DNA from: Streptomyces sp. NRRL F-5126
Lineage (GTDB): Bacteria > Actinomycetota > Actinomycetes > Streptomycetales > Streptomycetaceae
Direction: 5' to 3'
DNA length: 64,000 bases
NCBI RefSeq assembly: GCF_000721265.1
Contig: NZ_JOFZ01000009.1
Location: 1-64,000 of the forward strand
This document shows, in pieces, positions 46,655 to 55,466 of this stretch. Each line of letters starts with the position of its first letter. The first letter of the stretch is position 1. Position numbers and translations under genes: made by a program. Under the pieces are notes generated by a model, which saw nothing but the letters and a program-made list of their open reading frames with translations, was not told the origin of the DNA and did not search any database.

Positions 46655-47812
46655 ATGACGGACAGCGCCGGAGCCACCACCACCGTCTCCGTCGGCGGCG
46701 GTGCGGAGAGCACCGACATGGTGCTCAACATCGGACCCCAGCACCCGTCCACGCACGGCGTGCTGCGGCTGCGGCTCGTGCTCGACGGCGAGGTCATCAG
46801 GCGCGCGGAACCCGTCATCGGCTACATGCACAGGGGCGCCGAGAAGCTCTTCGAGGCGCGTGACTACCGGCAGATCATCATGCTCGCCAACCGGCACGAC
46901 TGGCTCTCGGCCTTCTCCAACGAGCTGGGCGTCGTGCTGGCCGTCGAGCGGATGCTGGGCATGGAGGTCCCGGAGCGCGCCGTGTGGACGCGCACGCTGC
47001 TCGCCGAGTTGAACAGGGTGCTCAACCACCTGATGTTCCTCGGCTCGTATCCGCTGGAGCTCGGCGGCATCACGCCCGTCTTCCACGCCTTCAGGGAGCG
47101 CGAGGAGCTCCAGAACGTGATGGAGGAGGTCTCCGGGGGCCGCATGCACTACATGTTCAACCGCGTCGGCGGCCTCAAGGAGGACCTGCCGGCCGGCTGG
47201 GCGGGCCGTGCGCGGCACGCGGTCGGCGCCGTGCGCTCCCGGATGGACGTGTACGACCGGCTCGTGCTCGGCAACGAGATCTTCCGCGGACGCACGCGCG
47301 CGGTCGGCCGCCTCGCGCCGGACACCGTGCACGCGTACGGGGTGACGGGGCCCATCGCGCGCGCGTCCGGCGTCGACTTCGACCTGCGCCGCGACGAGCC
47401 CTATCTCGCGTACGGCGAACTGCGGGACGTGCTCAGCGTGGTGACGCGCGATGAGGGCGACTGCCTCGCGCGCTTCGAGTGCCTGCTCGAACAGACGCAC
47501 AACTCCCTCGCGCTGGCGGACGCGTGCCTCGACCGGCTGGCAGGGCTGGCGCCCGGCCCGATCAACCAGCGGCTGCCCAAGGTGCTCAAGGCGCCCGAGG
47601 GCCACACGTACGCCTGGACGGAGAACCCTCTCGGGGTCAACGGCTACTACCTGGTGTCGAGGGGCGAGAAGACGCCCTACCGGCTGAAGCTGCGCTCCGC
47701 GTCCTTCAACAACATCCAGGCGCTCACCGAGCTGCTGCCCGGCACCCAGGTCGCCGACATGGTCGCGATCCTCGGCTCGCTGTTCTTCGTCGTCGGGGAC
47801 ATCGACAAGTAG
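46655..47812 (+). CDS. NADH-quinone oxidoreductase subunit D, stand-alone paralogue
   Basis: A 385-aa NuoD-like protein, the 49-kDa complex I subunit. Conserved stretches include [29 protein letters not shown] (R60 corresponds to the arginine methylated in human NDUFS2), [22 protein letters not shown] and SFNNIQAL. The usual NuoD ends with the same region, so it is full length. It is not with the other nuo genes, and resembles the second NuoD copy (NuoD2) of Streptomyces. ATG 4 bp after the methyltransferase stop implies translational coupling. Whether it joins a complex I variant is unknown. Confidence 0.92.
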   Translation: MTDSAGATTTVSVGGGAESTDMVLNIGPQHPSTHGVLRLRLVLDGEVIRRAEPVIGYMHRGAEKLFEARDYRQIIMLANRHDWLSAFSNELGVVLAVERMLGMEVPERAVWTRTLLAELNRVLNHLMFLGSYPLELGGITPVFHAFREREELQNVMEEVSGGRMHYMFNRVGGLKEDLPAGWAGRARHAVGAVRSRMDVYDRLVLGNEIFRGRTRAVGRLAPDTVHAYGVTGPIARASGVDFDLRRDEPYLAYGELRDVLSVVTRDEGDCLARFECLLEQTHNSLALADACLDRLAGLAPGPINQRLPKVLKAPEGHTYAWTENPLGVNGYYLVSRGEKTPYRLKLRSASFNNIQALTELLPGTQVADMVAILGSLFFVVGDIDK

Positions 47813-47848
47813 CCCCGCCGGCCCCGTTCAGCGGGCCCGCGGCGCCGT

Positions 47849-48856
47849 TCACGACCCCAGCGCGCTGCGCAGGCCGCCCAGTTCGAGCTGTTCCGTGTCG
47901 TCGTGCTCGGTCAGGTCGATGACCTCGGGCTCGGCGCGCACCGGTTCAGGCGCCTCACCGGCGGCGCGGTCCCGTGCCTCTTCCTCGCGCTCCGCGTGCT
48001 CCCCGTGCTCCTCGTGGTCCCTGCCGCCGTCCTGGCCGCCGTCGTGCCGCGTCCCGTCGTGGCGCGCGCCGCCGTGCTGGGCGCCGAAGAAGTCGAAGCC
48101 GCCGCCCGAGCGCTGCTCCGGGCGGTGCTGCGTACGCCGCGCGTACGGCACGATCGCGGACGGCGTCGCGGCACGCCGCGCGGGCAGCGCGGGACGGGGC
48201 GCTTCGGCCTCGGCCTCCTGCGCCGCCGGCTGCGCACCGCCACCCAGCGCGCGCCGTGCCGCCGGGGCGGGGAGCTCCGCCTGGGCGGGCCGTGCCGCCT
48301 GACGCGCCCTGTTCGCGGCGAGTTCGTCGAGCGCCCTGCTCGCCATCAGGAACGCGGAGGGCGTCGGCACACCGCCCGCCGCCAGCGCCTTCGGCTCCAC
48401 CGCGGCCTCGATGGCCAGCCTGCGGCGCCCTTCGAGCGCGCTCGCCCGCTCGGTCTCCGCGGTCGCGTACCGGCGCAGCAGCGCCGCGTGCTCGCCCCGC
48501 AGGCGGGCCAGTTCGACGCGCTTGGCCCGCAGCTTGCCCTCCAGCTTCGTGCGGATGCCGCGCGCCTCGTCGACGTCGGCCTCCAACTCGGCGACCCGCT
48601 CGTCCGTCTTCCACTGGTCGCTCTCCCGCGCGCGCGTCAGGTCCGCGACCCTGCGGCCCGCCTCGCGGTCCCAGCCGCGCATGAAGGCCGCGCCCGTCAC
48701 GGCCGCGACGCCGGTCACGGCGGCGAGCCCCCGCAGGACGAGCGGATCCGCGAACGCCCAGGCGCCCCCAGCGCACACGACGGCGGCCGCCGCGACGGAC
48801 AGCGGGGGCAGGATCTTGTGGAGGGGCGGGGAATGGCGGTGGCGTCCACGTGGCAT
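47849..48856 (-). CDS. membrane-anchored coiled-coil protein
   Basis: A 335-aa protein. Two hydrophobic segments near the N-terminus (ILPPLSVAAAAVVCAGGAWAFA and VLRGLAAVTGVAAVTGAAFM) are followed by a long predicted coiled coil (ADLTRARESDQWKTDERVAE ... ELEADVDEARGIRTKLEGKL ... ERASALEGRRRLAIEAAV). The C-terminal half is disordered and rich in Ala, His and Asp, ending with an acidic motif VIDLTEHDDTEQLEL. ATG at 48856 has TAAATT (48869-48864) 7 nt upstream: leaderless. It converges with nuoD. A structural role in the cell envelope or division is possible, but nothing specific supports it. Confidence 0.72.
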   Translation of the reverse strand: MPRGRHRHSPPLHKILPPLSVAAAAVVCAGGAWAFADPLVLRGLAAVTGVAAVTGAAFMRGWDREAGRRVADLTRARESDQWKTDERVAELEADVDEARGIRTKLEGKLRAKRVELARLRGEHAALLRRYATAETERASALEGRRRLAIEAAVEPKALAAGGVPTPSAFLMASRALDELAANRARQAARPAQAELPAPAARRALGGGAQPAAQEAEAEAPRPALPARRAATPSAIVPYARRTQHRPEQRSGGGFDFFGAQHGGARHDGTRHDGGQDGGRDHEEHGEHAEREEEARDRAAGEAPEPVRAEPEVIDLTEHDDTEQLELGGLRSALGS

Positions 48857-48901
48857 GGCGCGAAATTTACCGCGCGATTGCGCCGAACGGGTGTAAGGGG
48901 C

Positions 48902-48930
48902 GGCAATTTTGCCGGTCCGTTTTCCGGACC
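48902..48930 (-). terminator. paired hairpins after the esterase gene
   Basis: GGCAATTTTGCC (48902-48913) and GGTCCG-TTTTC-CGGACC (48914-48930) form two adjacent hairpins between the esterase stop (48990) and the next leaderless promoter. They probably end the esterase transcript. Confidence 0.5.
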
Positions 48931-48989
48931 TTCACCGGGGCGCGCCCGGCGCCCGCGCGTACCGGCCGCGAACGCCGCCCGGCGGCCCG

Positions 48990-50102
48990 TCAGTCCAGGC
49001 GCTTGCCCATCCACACCAGCGCCGCGGGGATCTCGCGCTTCCACGTGTTGTAGTTGTGTCCGCCGCTCGGAAGGATGATCGACGACACGCGCGCGGGCGC
49101 CTTCACGGCCGCGATGAAGCGCTGCGTGGAGGCGAGGTTCTTCTCGCCGTGGCGCGATGTCGTCACGAGCAGCGACGTCCCGGGCGGGTTCTCGTGGTGC
49201 AGCATCCACATCAGGTCGGCCTGGTGGCGCAGCGTCCGGTCGCCGTGGAAGAGGTCGCCCGTCGTCGTGTCCTCGGCGGCCTTGTAGTACGCCGAGAGCC
49301 CCACGGCCGCCCCGAAGTCGTGCGGGTGGTGCATGGCGATCTTGAGGGCGCAGTAGCCGCCCGTGGAGTCCCCGATGATCCCCCAGTGCGTCAGTCCGGG
49401 GCCGACCCGGTAGGAGTGCGTGATGACGTCGGGGATGTCGCGGGCGAAGTACGTCTCCGTCCGCGGCCCGTGCGGCACGTCGACGCACTCGGTGTCGCGC
49501 GGCGGCGCCACGGTCGGCCGCAGCATCACCAGCACCATCGGCTCCATCCGGTGGGCCGCCGCCTGGGCCCTGGCGACGGACGGGTAGTCGAGCCGCGAGA
49601 CCAGCGCCTTCGCCGCGCCCGGGTAGCCGGTCAGCACGATCGCCGCGGGGAAGAGGTGGTGCTTGTACCGCGGCTGGAAGTACTGCGGCGGCAGGTAGAC
49701 GTACGCGGCGCTGACGATGTGGCTGCGCGGACCCGCGATGTCGGTCTCCCGCACGAGGCCGCGCCGTGCCGCGGGGCCGCCCAGCGGTATGCCGGCGCTG
49801 ATCGGCGTCTGCGAGGCCGTGACGGCGCCCGACGGGTTCGTGTCGTGCGCCAGGACGGTCCCCATGCCGGTCTCCCGGCCGAACAGGTCGTCCCAGGACG
49901 CGTAGAAGAGGAACGAACGGTTCGCCACCAGGGCGACGGCGGCGAAGATCGCCACCTGCGTGGCGAACAGCAGGCCCACGCGGCCGAGGACCGGCCGCAC
50001 CCCCCGCCGCGCCAGGTGTGGCCAGCGCCACACCGTGAGCGCGAACAGGACCACCGCCGCCAGGACGGCGACGGCCAGGACTTTATGGCTGGTCAGACCC
50101 AT
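48990..50102 (-). CDS. membrane-anchored esterase family protein
   Basis: A 370-aa alpha/beta hydrolase of the putative-esterase family (mycolyltransferase/esterase D fold). The first 60 residues carry two membrane segments (VLAVAVLAAVVLFALTVW, GLLFATQVAIFAAVALV). The nucleophile elbow is GIIGDSTGGYCALKIA; the catalytic His is in GGHNYNTWKREI and an acidic residue lies in ILPSGG's neighbourhood. The AYVYLPPQYFQP and YPGAAKAL segments are typical for the family. The catalytic domain should face outside. It is divergent from the lysyltransferase-like gene; the 145-bp gap serves both. Confidence 0.88.
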   Translation of the reverse strand: MGLTSHKVLAVAVLAAVVLFALTVWRWPHLARRGVRPVLGRVGLLFATQVAIFAAVALVANRSFLFYASWDDLFGRETGMGTVLAHDTNPSGAVTASQTPISAGIPLGGPAARRGLVRETDIAGPRSHIVSAAYVYLPPQYFQPRYKHHLFPAAIVLTGYPGAAKALVSRLDYPSVARAQAAAHRMEPMVLVMLRPTVAPPRDTECVDVPHGPRTETYFARDIPDVITHSYRVGPGLTHWGIIGDSTGGYCALKIAMHHPHDFGAAVGLSAYYKAAEDTTTGDLFHGDRTLRHQADLMWMLHHENPPGTSLLVTTSRHGEKNLASTQRFIAAVKAPARVSSIILPSGGHNYNTWKREIPAALVWMGKRLD

Positions 50103-50247
50103 GACATGCGTTCCCCTCCAGTCGAACTTTCCCCACCGGGTAAACCTTCGCGTTCAAAGCCCCGTCATAGGAAACGCATATGGCCCGCGACCGCCGCACG
50201 GTGGCGGAGGCCTTGGCATCACGATCACCGGGCGACTTTGGGAAGCG

Positions 50248-52257
50248 ATGGCTGTGCCGGTAGATGGGGACAAATCAGTATTGGTTCCACGGGAGGGCTC
50301 AGGCCCGTCCGCCCGGGCGGCCACGAAGAGGGCCGAGGCCCGGCGCGACGCGGGCGCGGACCGGCGTGCCGCGCGCCGGTGGGCGCCGTGGCCCGCGCCC
50401 CGGAGCGTGCCCTCGCTGATCGGCTCCGCCTGCACGCTGATCGCGCTGATAGACATCGCGTCGGGCGTCTTCCCGCGGTTCAGGCACAGCCGCGTGCACG
50501 CGCTCGCCGAGGTGCTGCCCGGCGCGGTCGGCCCGTTCGCCGCGGCACTCGCGGTGAGCGTCGGGATGCTGCTGCTGTTCCTCGCGCACGGCCTCAAGCG
50601 GCGCAAGCGGCGCGCCTGGCGCGCGGCGGTCGTCCTGCTGCCGGCCGGGGCCGTGGCCCAGTTCTCCTACCGGCACTCGCTCGTCGGCGTCCTGCTCTCG
50701 CTGCTGCTGCTCGCGCCGCTGATCGTGCACAGGGCGCAGTTCGCCGCGCTGCCCGACCCGCGCGGCCGGTGGACGCCGGTGGTGAACTTCGTGGCGATGG
50801 CTCTCGGGTCCATCGGCATCGGCCTGATCGTCGTCAGCGCGCACCCGCACCACACGCGCGGCATCCCGAGCTTCGACGAACGGCTCGAACACGTCGTGTG
50901 GGGCCTGTTCGGCTTCGAGGGCCCCATCGACTACCGGGGGCCCACCGACGACCTCGTCGCGTACACCCTCGGCGCGCTCGGCCTGCTCACCGCGCTCACC
51001 ACCGTCTTCCTCGCGCTGCGCCCCGAACAGCCGGTGGCACGGCTCACCGACGAGGACGAGCGGCGGCTGCGCGAGCTGCTCGCACGGCACGGCGGCCGCG
51101 ACTCGCTCGGCCACTTCGCGCTCAGGCGCGACAAGGGCGTCGTCTTCTCCGACAGCGGGAAGGCGGCCGTCTGCTACCGCGTCGTCTCGGCGGTGATGCT
51201 CGCGAGCGGCGACCCCATCGGGGACGTGGAGGCCTGGCCGGGCGCGATCGAGCGGTTCATGCGGATCGCGGAGGCGCACTCGTGGATCCCCGCCGTGATG
51301 GGGTGCAGCGAGACGGGCGGCGAGGTCTGGACGCGCGAGAGCGGGCTCGACGCGCTGGAGCTCGGCGACGAGGCGGTCGTCGAGGTCGCCGGCTTCTCGC
51401 TCGGCGGGCGCGCGATGCGCAACGTGCGGCAGATGGTCAAGCGGGTGGAGCGCGCCGGGTACGAGACGCGCGTGCGGCGCGTGCGCGATGTGCCGCAGGA
51501 GGAGCTCGAACGCATCAGGCGTGCGGCGGCCGACTGGCGCGGCAGCGGCACGGAGCGCGGCTTCTCGATGGCGCTCGGCCGGATCGGCGACCCGCAGGAC
51601 GGCGACGCGGTGATCGCCACGGCGCACCGCGCCGCCCCGTCGCCGTCCGCCGGCGCGGAGGGCGCGCCCGGTGCGCCCGGCGCGCCAGGCGGCGCTGAGG
51701 CGGCGCCGTACGGCGACCTGAAGGGCGTCCTGCACTTCGTCCCGTGGGGGTCCGACGGCATCTCCCTCGACCTGATGCGGCGCGACAGGTCCGCCGACCC
51801 TGGCCTGAACGAGCTGCTGATCGTCGCGACGCTCCAGGCCGCCGAGGGCCTCGGCGTGCGGCGCGCCTCGCTGAACTTCGCGATGTTCCGTTCGGTGCTC
51901 GCGCGCGGCGAGCGGCTCGGCGCGGGCCCTGTGCTGCGGGGCTGGCGCGGCATGCTGGTGTTCCTCTCCCGGTGGTTCCAGATCGAGTCGCTGTACCGCT
52001 TCAACGCCAAGTTCCAGCCACGCTGGGACCCCCGTTTCCTGGTCTTCCGCAACGGGCGCGACCTGCCACGCATCGGCTTCGCGGCCATGCAGGCCGAGGG
52101 GTTCCTCACCCTCCCGGTGCGCGGCCTCGCACGGGTGGCGGAAGCCGAGCCGTGCGTCCACGTCTCACGCGGCACGGCGGCGCCGGGCCCCGGCGCCGCC
52201 GATGCCCCGGCCGACCAGCGGGGACCGGCCGGGGGCCGCCGCCGCACGAAGGTCTGA
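50248..52257 (+). CDS. phosphatidylglycerol lysyltransferase domain protein (MprF/LysX-like)
   Basis: A 669-aa membrane protein. The first 280 residues include six or seven membrane segments (LIGSACTLIALIDIASGVF, AVSVGMLLLFLAHGL, VVLLPAGAVAQFSYR, LLSLLLLAPLIV, FVAMALGSIGIGLIVVSA, LVAYTLGALGLLTALTTVFL). The rest is the GNAT-like DUF2156 aminoacyl-lipid synthase domain (KGVVFSDSGKAAVCYRV, FSLGGRAMRNVRQMVKR, GISLDLMRRDR, SLNFAMFRSVL, WFQIESLYRFNAKFQP). Enzymes of this type add lysine or another amino acid to phosphatidylglycerol. It has fewer membrane segments than MprF and lacks a lysyl-tRNA synthetase domain. The ATG at 50248 is supported by GGGAAG upstream. Confidence 0.9.
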   Translation: MAVPVDGDKSVLVPREGSGPSARAATKRAEARRDAGADRRAARRWAPWPAPRSVPSLIGSACTLIALIDIASGVFPRFRHSRVHALAEVLPGAVGPFAAALAVSVGMLLLFLAHGLKRRKRRAWRAAVVLLPAGAVAQFSYRHSLVGVLLSLLLLAPLIVHRAQFAALPDPRGRWTPVVNFVAMALGSIGIGLIVVSAHPHHTRGIPSFDERLEHVVWGLFGFEGPIDYRGPTDDLVAYTLGALGLLTALTTVFLALRPEQPVARLTDEDERRLRELLARHGGRDSLGHFALRRDKGVVFSDSGKAAVCYRVVSAVMLASGDPIGDVEAWPGAIERFMRIAEAHSWIPAVMGCSETGGEVWTRESGLDALELGDEAVVEVAGFSLGGRAMRNVRQMVKRVERAGYETRVRRVRDVPQEELERIRRAAADWRGSGTERGFSMALGRIGDPQDGDAVIATAHRAAPSPSAGAEGAPGAPGAPGGAEAAPYGDLKGVLHFVPWGSDGISLDLMRRDRSADPGLNELLIVATLQAAEGLGVRRASLNFAMFRSVLARGERLGAGPVLRGWRGMLVFLSRWFQIESLYRFNAKFQPRWDPRFLVFRNGRDLPRIGFAAMQAEGFLTLPVRGLARVAEAEPCVHVSRGTAAPGPGAADAPADQRGPAGGRRRTKV

Positions 52258-52309
52258 GCACCCCGCACGTCAAGGAGAGGCGCGGGGGTCCACGCTCTAG
52301 GGTGGGCAC

Positions 52310-53179
52310 ATGGAGACCACGACGACGAGTGGGCGCGGCACGGTCGAGGGGCTGCCCGGATGGGACCGGTGCGCGGTCATGGGCGTCGTCAATGTGACGC
52401 CTGACTCGTTCTCCGACGGCGGGCGGTTCTTCGACACCACGGCGGCCGTGAAACACGGCCTCGACCTCGTCGCGCAGGGCGCCGACCTGGTCGACGTCGG
52501 GGGCGAGTCGACCCGTCCTGGCGCCAGCCGCGTCGACGAGGACGAGGAGCTGCGGCGCGTGCTGCCCGTGGTGCGCGGGCTCGCCTCCGAGGGCGTCGTC
52601 GTATCGGTGGACACCATGCGTGCGAGCGTCGCGGACCGGGCGGTCGCCGCGGGCGCCGTCCTCGTCAACGACGTGAGCGGCGGCCTCGCCGACCCGGCGA
52701 TGGTGCCCGCCGTGGCAGCGGCCGGCGTCCCCTTCGTCGTCATGCACTGGCGCGGCTTCAGCGAGAGCATGAACAGCCGCGCCGTCTACGGCGACGTCGT
52801 GGCCGAGGTGCGCGACGAGCTGCGGGCGCGGATGGACGCCGTGGTCGACGGCGGGATCCGGCCAGAACTGCTGATCATCGACCCCGGACTCGGCTTCGCG
52901 AAGAAGGGCGCGCACGACCTCGCGCTCATCGCCCGCCAGGACGAGCTGCGGGCGCTCGGCAGGCCGCTGCTGGTCGCTGCCTCCCGCAAGAGGTTCCTCG
53001 GCCGCGTCCTGGCGGGGGACGAGGGCGCGCCGCCGCCGGCGCGCGAGCGCGACGCCGCCACGGCGGCCGTCTCCGCCATCGCCGCCTCGCACGGCGCCTG
53101 GGCCGTCCGGGTCCACGAGGTACGGGCCACCGCCGACGCGGTACGCGTCGCGCGCGCGATCGAGGGGGCGGCGAAATGA
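52310..53179 (+). CDS. folP: dihydropteroate synthase
   Basis: Joins dihydropterin pyrophosphate and p-aminobenzoate in folate synthesis and is the sulfonamide target. The 289-aa TIM-barrel protein has the signatures GVVNVTPDSFSDGG and DVGGESTRPGA, then VSVDTMRAS, NDVSGG, DPGLGFAKK and ASRKRFLG. ATG at 52310 has TAGGGT (52298-52303) 6 nt upstream: leaderless. It opens a cluster with the NTF2-like gene (4-nt overlap), folB and folK. Streptomyces have a second DHPS-like gene elsewhere, so other roles are possible, but the cluster supports folate. Confidence 0.96.
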   Translation: METTTTSGRGTVEGLPGWDRCAVMGVVNVTPDSFSDGGRFFDTTAAVKHGLDLVAQGADLVDVGGESTRPGASRVDEDEELRRVLPVVRGLASEGVVVSVDTMRASVADRAVAAGAVLVNDVSGGLADPAMVPAVAAAGVPFVVMHWRGFSESMNSRAVYGDVVAEVRDELRARMDAVVDGGIRPELLIIDPGLGFAKKGAHDLALIARQDELRALGRPLLVAASRKRFLGRVLAGDEGAPPPARERDAATAAVSAIAASHGAWAVRVHEVRATADAVRVARAIEGAAK

Positions 53180-53706
53180 CCGAGAACCGCGGCACGGCAC
53201 CCACGGACAGCGAGTTGGTCGAGCGCACGAACACCGCGTTCTACGAGGCCATGGAACGCGGCGACCTGGAGGTACTGTCCTCGCTCTGGATCTCGGAGGG
53301 CGACGACGGCGCGGACGGCTCGGAGGACCTGACGCCGTCCTGCGTGCACGCGGGCTGGCCGGTGCTGACAGGCCGCGGCGAGGTACTCCGCTCCTACGCG
53401 CTGATCATGGCGAACACCGAGTACATCCAGTTCTTCCTGACGGACGTGACGGTCGCGGTGGCCGCCGACACCGCGCTCGTCACCTGCACGGAGAACATCC
53501 TCAGCGGAGCGCCGCCCGAGGAGGGCTCGGAGCTGGGGCCGCTGGTCGGCCAGCTCGTCGTCGCGACGAACGTGTTCCGCAGGACGTCCAGTGGCTGGAA
53601 GCTGTGGTCGCACCACGCGTCGCCGGTACTGGCCGAGACAGACGACAGCGACAACGGCGACACCGGCGGCGACGACAACGGCGGACTCGACGAATCACCC
53701 GCCTGA
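53176..53706 (+). CDS. NTF2/SnoaL-like small protein in the folate operon
   Basis: A 176-aa protein with an NTF2-like fold: NTAFYEAMERGDLEVLSSLW, HAGWPVLTGRGEVLRSYALIM, VAVAADTALVTCTENI and VATNVFRRTSSGWKLWSHHAS. The C-terminus is an acidic low-complexity tail (ETDDSDNGDTGGDDNGG). Its ATG overlaps the folP stop by 4 nt, so it is co-translated with folP and may take part in or regulate folate synthesis, but no activity is known. A GC-rich hairpin (arms 53715-53721 and 53732-53738) follows the stop. Confidence 0.88.
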   Translation: MTENRGTAPTDSELVERTNTAFYEAMERGDLEVLSSLWISEGDDGADGSEDLTPSCVHAGWPVLTGRGEVLRSYALIMANTEYIQFFLTDVTVAVAADTALVTCTENILSGAPPEEGSELGPLVGQLVVATNVFRRTSSGWKLWSHHASPVLAETDDSDNGDTGGDDNGGLDESPA

Positions 53707-53800
53707 GTGGGGCTGCCGGCCCACGGGGGTTGGCCGGCCCGGGCACGGGGTATGGGCGCCGCTACCCCCGCATACCCGGGCCCCGAGAGCCAGTGCTGTC

Positions 53801-53837
53801 AGTGCCCGACGGTAGATTCGAACGAAAGTGCCCGACG
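53801..53837 (+). promoter_or_regulatory. direct repeats and -10 element upstream of folB
   Basis: The 12-mer AGTGCCCGACGG occurs at 53801-53812 and 53826-53837, 25 bp apart, on either side of TAGATT (53813-53818). This looks like a promoter between the hairpin after the NTF2-like gene and folB, possibly with a regulator site. The repeat is seen; the function is inferred. Confidence 0.4.
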
Positions 53838-53894
53838 GCGGCAACGCCGCCGCGCACGTCCGACGACCGACGACAGCAGGAGTGAGTGATTCGC

Positions 53895-54254
53895 GTGGAT
53901 CGTGTCGCGCTGCGCGGCCTCAGGGCCCGAGGGCACCACGGCGTCTTCCCCCATGAGCGGGAAGAGGGCCAGACGTTCGTGGTCGACGTGGTGCTCGGCC
54001 TCGACACCAGCCGGGCGGCGGCCGACGACGACCTCGCGAAGACCGTGCACTACGGCATCGTGGCCGAGGAGGTCGTGGCCGTAGTCGAGGGGGATCCCGT
54101 CGATCTGATCGAGACGTTGGCGGAGCGCATCGCCCAGCAGTGCCTGAAGCACGGCGGCGTGCTGGAGGTGGAGGTGACGCTCCACAAGCCGGAGGCGCCC
54201 ATCACCGTGCCCTTCGACGACGTCACCATCACCATCACCCGGAGCCGAGTATGA
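53895..54254 (+). CDS. folB: dihydroneopterin aldolase
   Basis: Cleaves dihydroneopterin in the folate pathway. The 119-aa protein has the family motifs VDRVALRGLRARGHHGVFPHER and EGQTFVVDVVLGLD, the catalytic lysine near VTLHKPEAPI and the terminal VPFDDVTITITR. The GTG at 53895 has GGAGTGA 9 nt upstream and the family N-terminus; GTG at 53886 is possible but lacks a spaced ribosome-binding site. The stop overlaps folK by 4 nt. Confidence 0.95.
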   Translation: MDRVALRGLRARGHHGVFPHEREEGQTFVVDVVLGLDTSRAAADDDLAKTVHYGIVAEEVVAVVEGDPVDLIETLAERIAQQCLKHGGVLEVEVTLHKPEAPITVPFDDVTITITRSRV

Positions 54255-54874
54255 GCAAGCACGACGCGTACGGCACGGGCGGGGCGCAGAGCGACCCCAC
54301 TGTGCAGCCGGTGCCGGCGTCCGTGATCGCGCAAGTGGACGCGGCGGACATGACGCTCTCCAACCCGAAACGCGCGGTGCTCGCGCTGGGCTCCAACCTG
54401 GGCAACCGCCTGGAGACGCTGCAGGGCGCGGTGGACGCGCTGGAGGACACACCCGGCGTGCGGGTCAAGGCGGTCTCGCCCGTCTACGAGACGGAGCCGT
54501 GGGGCGTCGAGCCGGGCAGCCAGCCCTCGTACTTCAACGCCGTCGTCCTCGTGAAGACCACGCTGCCCCCGTCGTCGCTGCTGGAGCGCGGCCAGGCCAT
54601 CGAGGAGGCGTTCGACCGGGTGCGCACCGAGCGGTGGGGCCCGCGCACGATCGACGTCGACATCCTCGCCTACGGGGATGTCGTCTCCGACGACCCGGTG
54701 CTGACGCTGCCGCATCCCAGGGCGCACCAGCGCGCCTTCGTCCTCGTGCCGTGGCACGACGTGGACCCCGAGGCGCGGGTGCCGGGCCGCGGCGCGGTCA
54801 CGGAGCTGCTGACCGCGGTCGGCCAGGACGGCGTCGAGGCCCGCGCCGACCTGGAACTCCGTCTCCCCGAATAG
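54251..54874 (+). CDS. folK: 6-hydroxymethyl-7,8-dihydropterin pyrophosphokinase
   Basis: Transfers pyrophosphate from ATP to the pterin, the step before folP. The 207-aa protein has LALGSNLGNRLETLQ, the central VYETEPWG and YFNAVV, and the signature RWGPRTIDVDILAYGD. About 40 N-terminal residues precede the conserved start (KRAVLALGSN) and are poorly conserved. ATG at 54251 overlaps the folB stop by 4 nt. With folP and folB it forms a folate operon. Confidence 0.95.
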   Translation: MSKHDAYGTGGAQSDPTVQPVPASVIAQVDAADMTLSNPKRAVLALGSNLGNRLETLQGAVDALEDTPGVRVKAVSPVYETEPWGVEPGSQPSYFNAVVLVKTTLPPSSLLERGQAIEEAFDRVRTERWGPRTIDVDILAYGDVVSDDPVLTLPHPRAHQRAFVLVPWHDVDPEARVPGRGAVTELLTAVGQDGVEARADLELRLPE

Positions 54875-54941
54875 ATCGCGCCGCCCACCGGTTAGGCTCG
54901 GGTCTGACCTTGCGGCACATTCTCGAAGGGCGGCTTCCCGG

Positions 54942-55430
54942 GTGAGGCAGTTGCGGATCGGCGTCCTGGCCGGGATCCTCGTGGCGGTCGGCGTCCTGTC
55001 GTGGGGCGGCGCGCGCCTGTGGGACTCGCTGGGCAATCTGCCGAGCGTGCCGGCGGGCGCACCGATCGTGCTGGCCGCCATCGCCGTGATCCTCGTCGCC
55101 ACGGCGCTCTCCATCCGCGCGCGCCTGCGCGCCCAGCGCGAGCGCAGGCCCGACGCCAAGGGTGTCGACCCGCTGGTCGCCGCACGGGCGGTGGTTTTCG
55201 GCCAGGCGGCGGCGCTCGTCGCGGCGCTCGTGGCGGGCATGTACGGCGGTACGTGCGTCTTCCTGCTGACCCAGCTGTCCATCCCCGCGCGCCGCGACCA
55301 GGCGATCTACGCCGGGTTCTCGCTGCTCGCGGGGGTCGGCGTGATCGCCGCCGCGATCTTCCTGGAGCGGGTGTGCAAGCTGCCGGACGACGACGAGGAC
55401 GACGACCACAGGACGGGCGCCGGCGCCTAG
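54942..55430 (+). CDS. DUF3180 membrane protein
   Basis: A 162-aa protein with four predicted membrane segments (IGVLAGILVAVGVLSWGGA, APIVLAAIAVILVATALSI, AARAVVFGQAAALVAALVAGMY, IYAGFSLLAGVGVIAAAIFL) and an acidic C-terminal tail (LPDDDEDDDH). The DUF3180 family is actinobacterial and almost always follows folK; its function is unknown. GTG at 54942 is 67 bp after the folK stop, so it is probably in the same transcript. It converges with folE. Confidence 0.9.
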   Translation: MRQLRIGVLAGILVAVGVLSWGGARLWDSLGNLPSVPAGAPIVLAAIAVILVATALSIRARLRAQRERRPDAKGVDPLVAARAVVFGQAAALVAALVAGMYGGTCVFLLTQLSIPARRDQAIYAGFSLLAGVGVIAAAIFLERVCKLPDDDEDDDHRTGAGA

Positions 55431-55466
55431 GCGGCGGCCCGCCCCGGCGCCCGGCGCGCCGGGACC

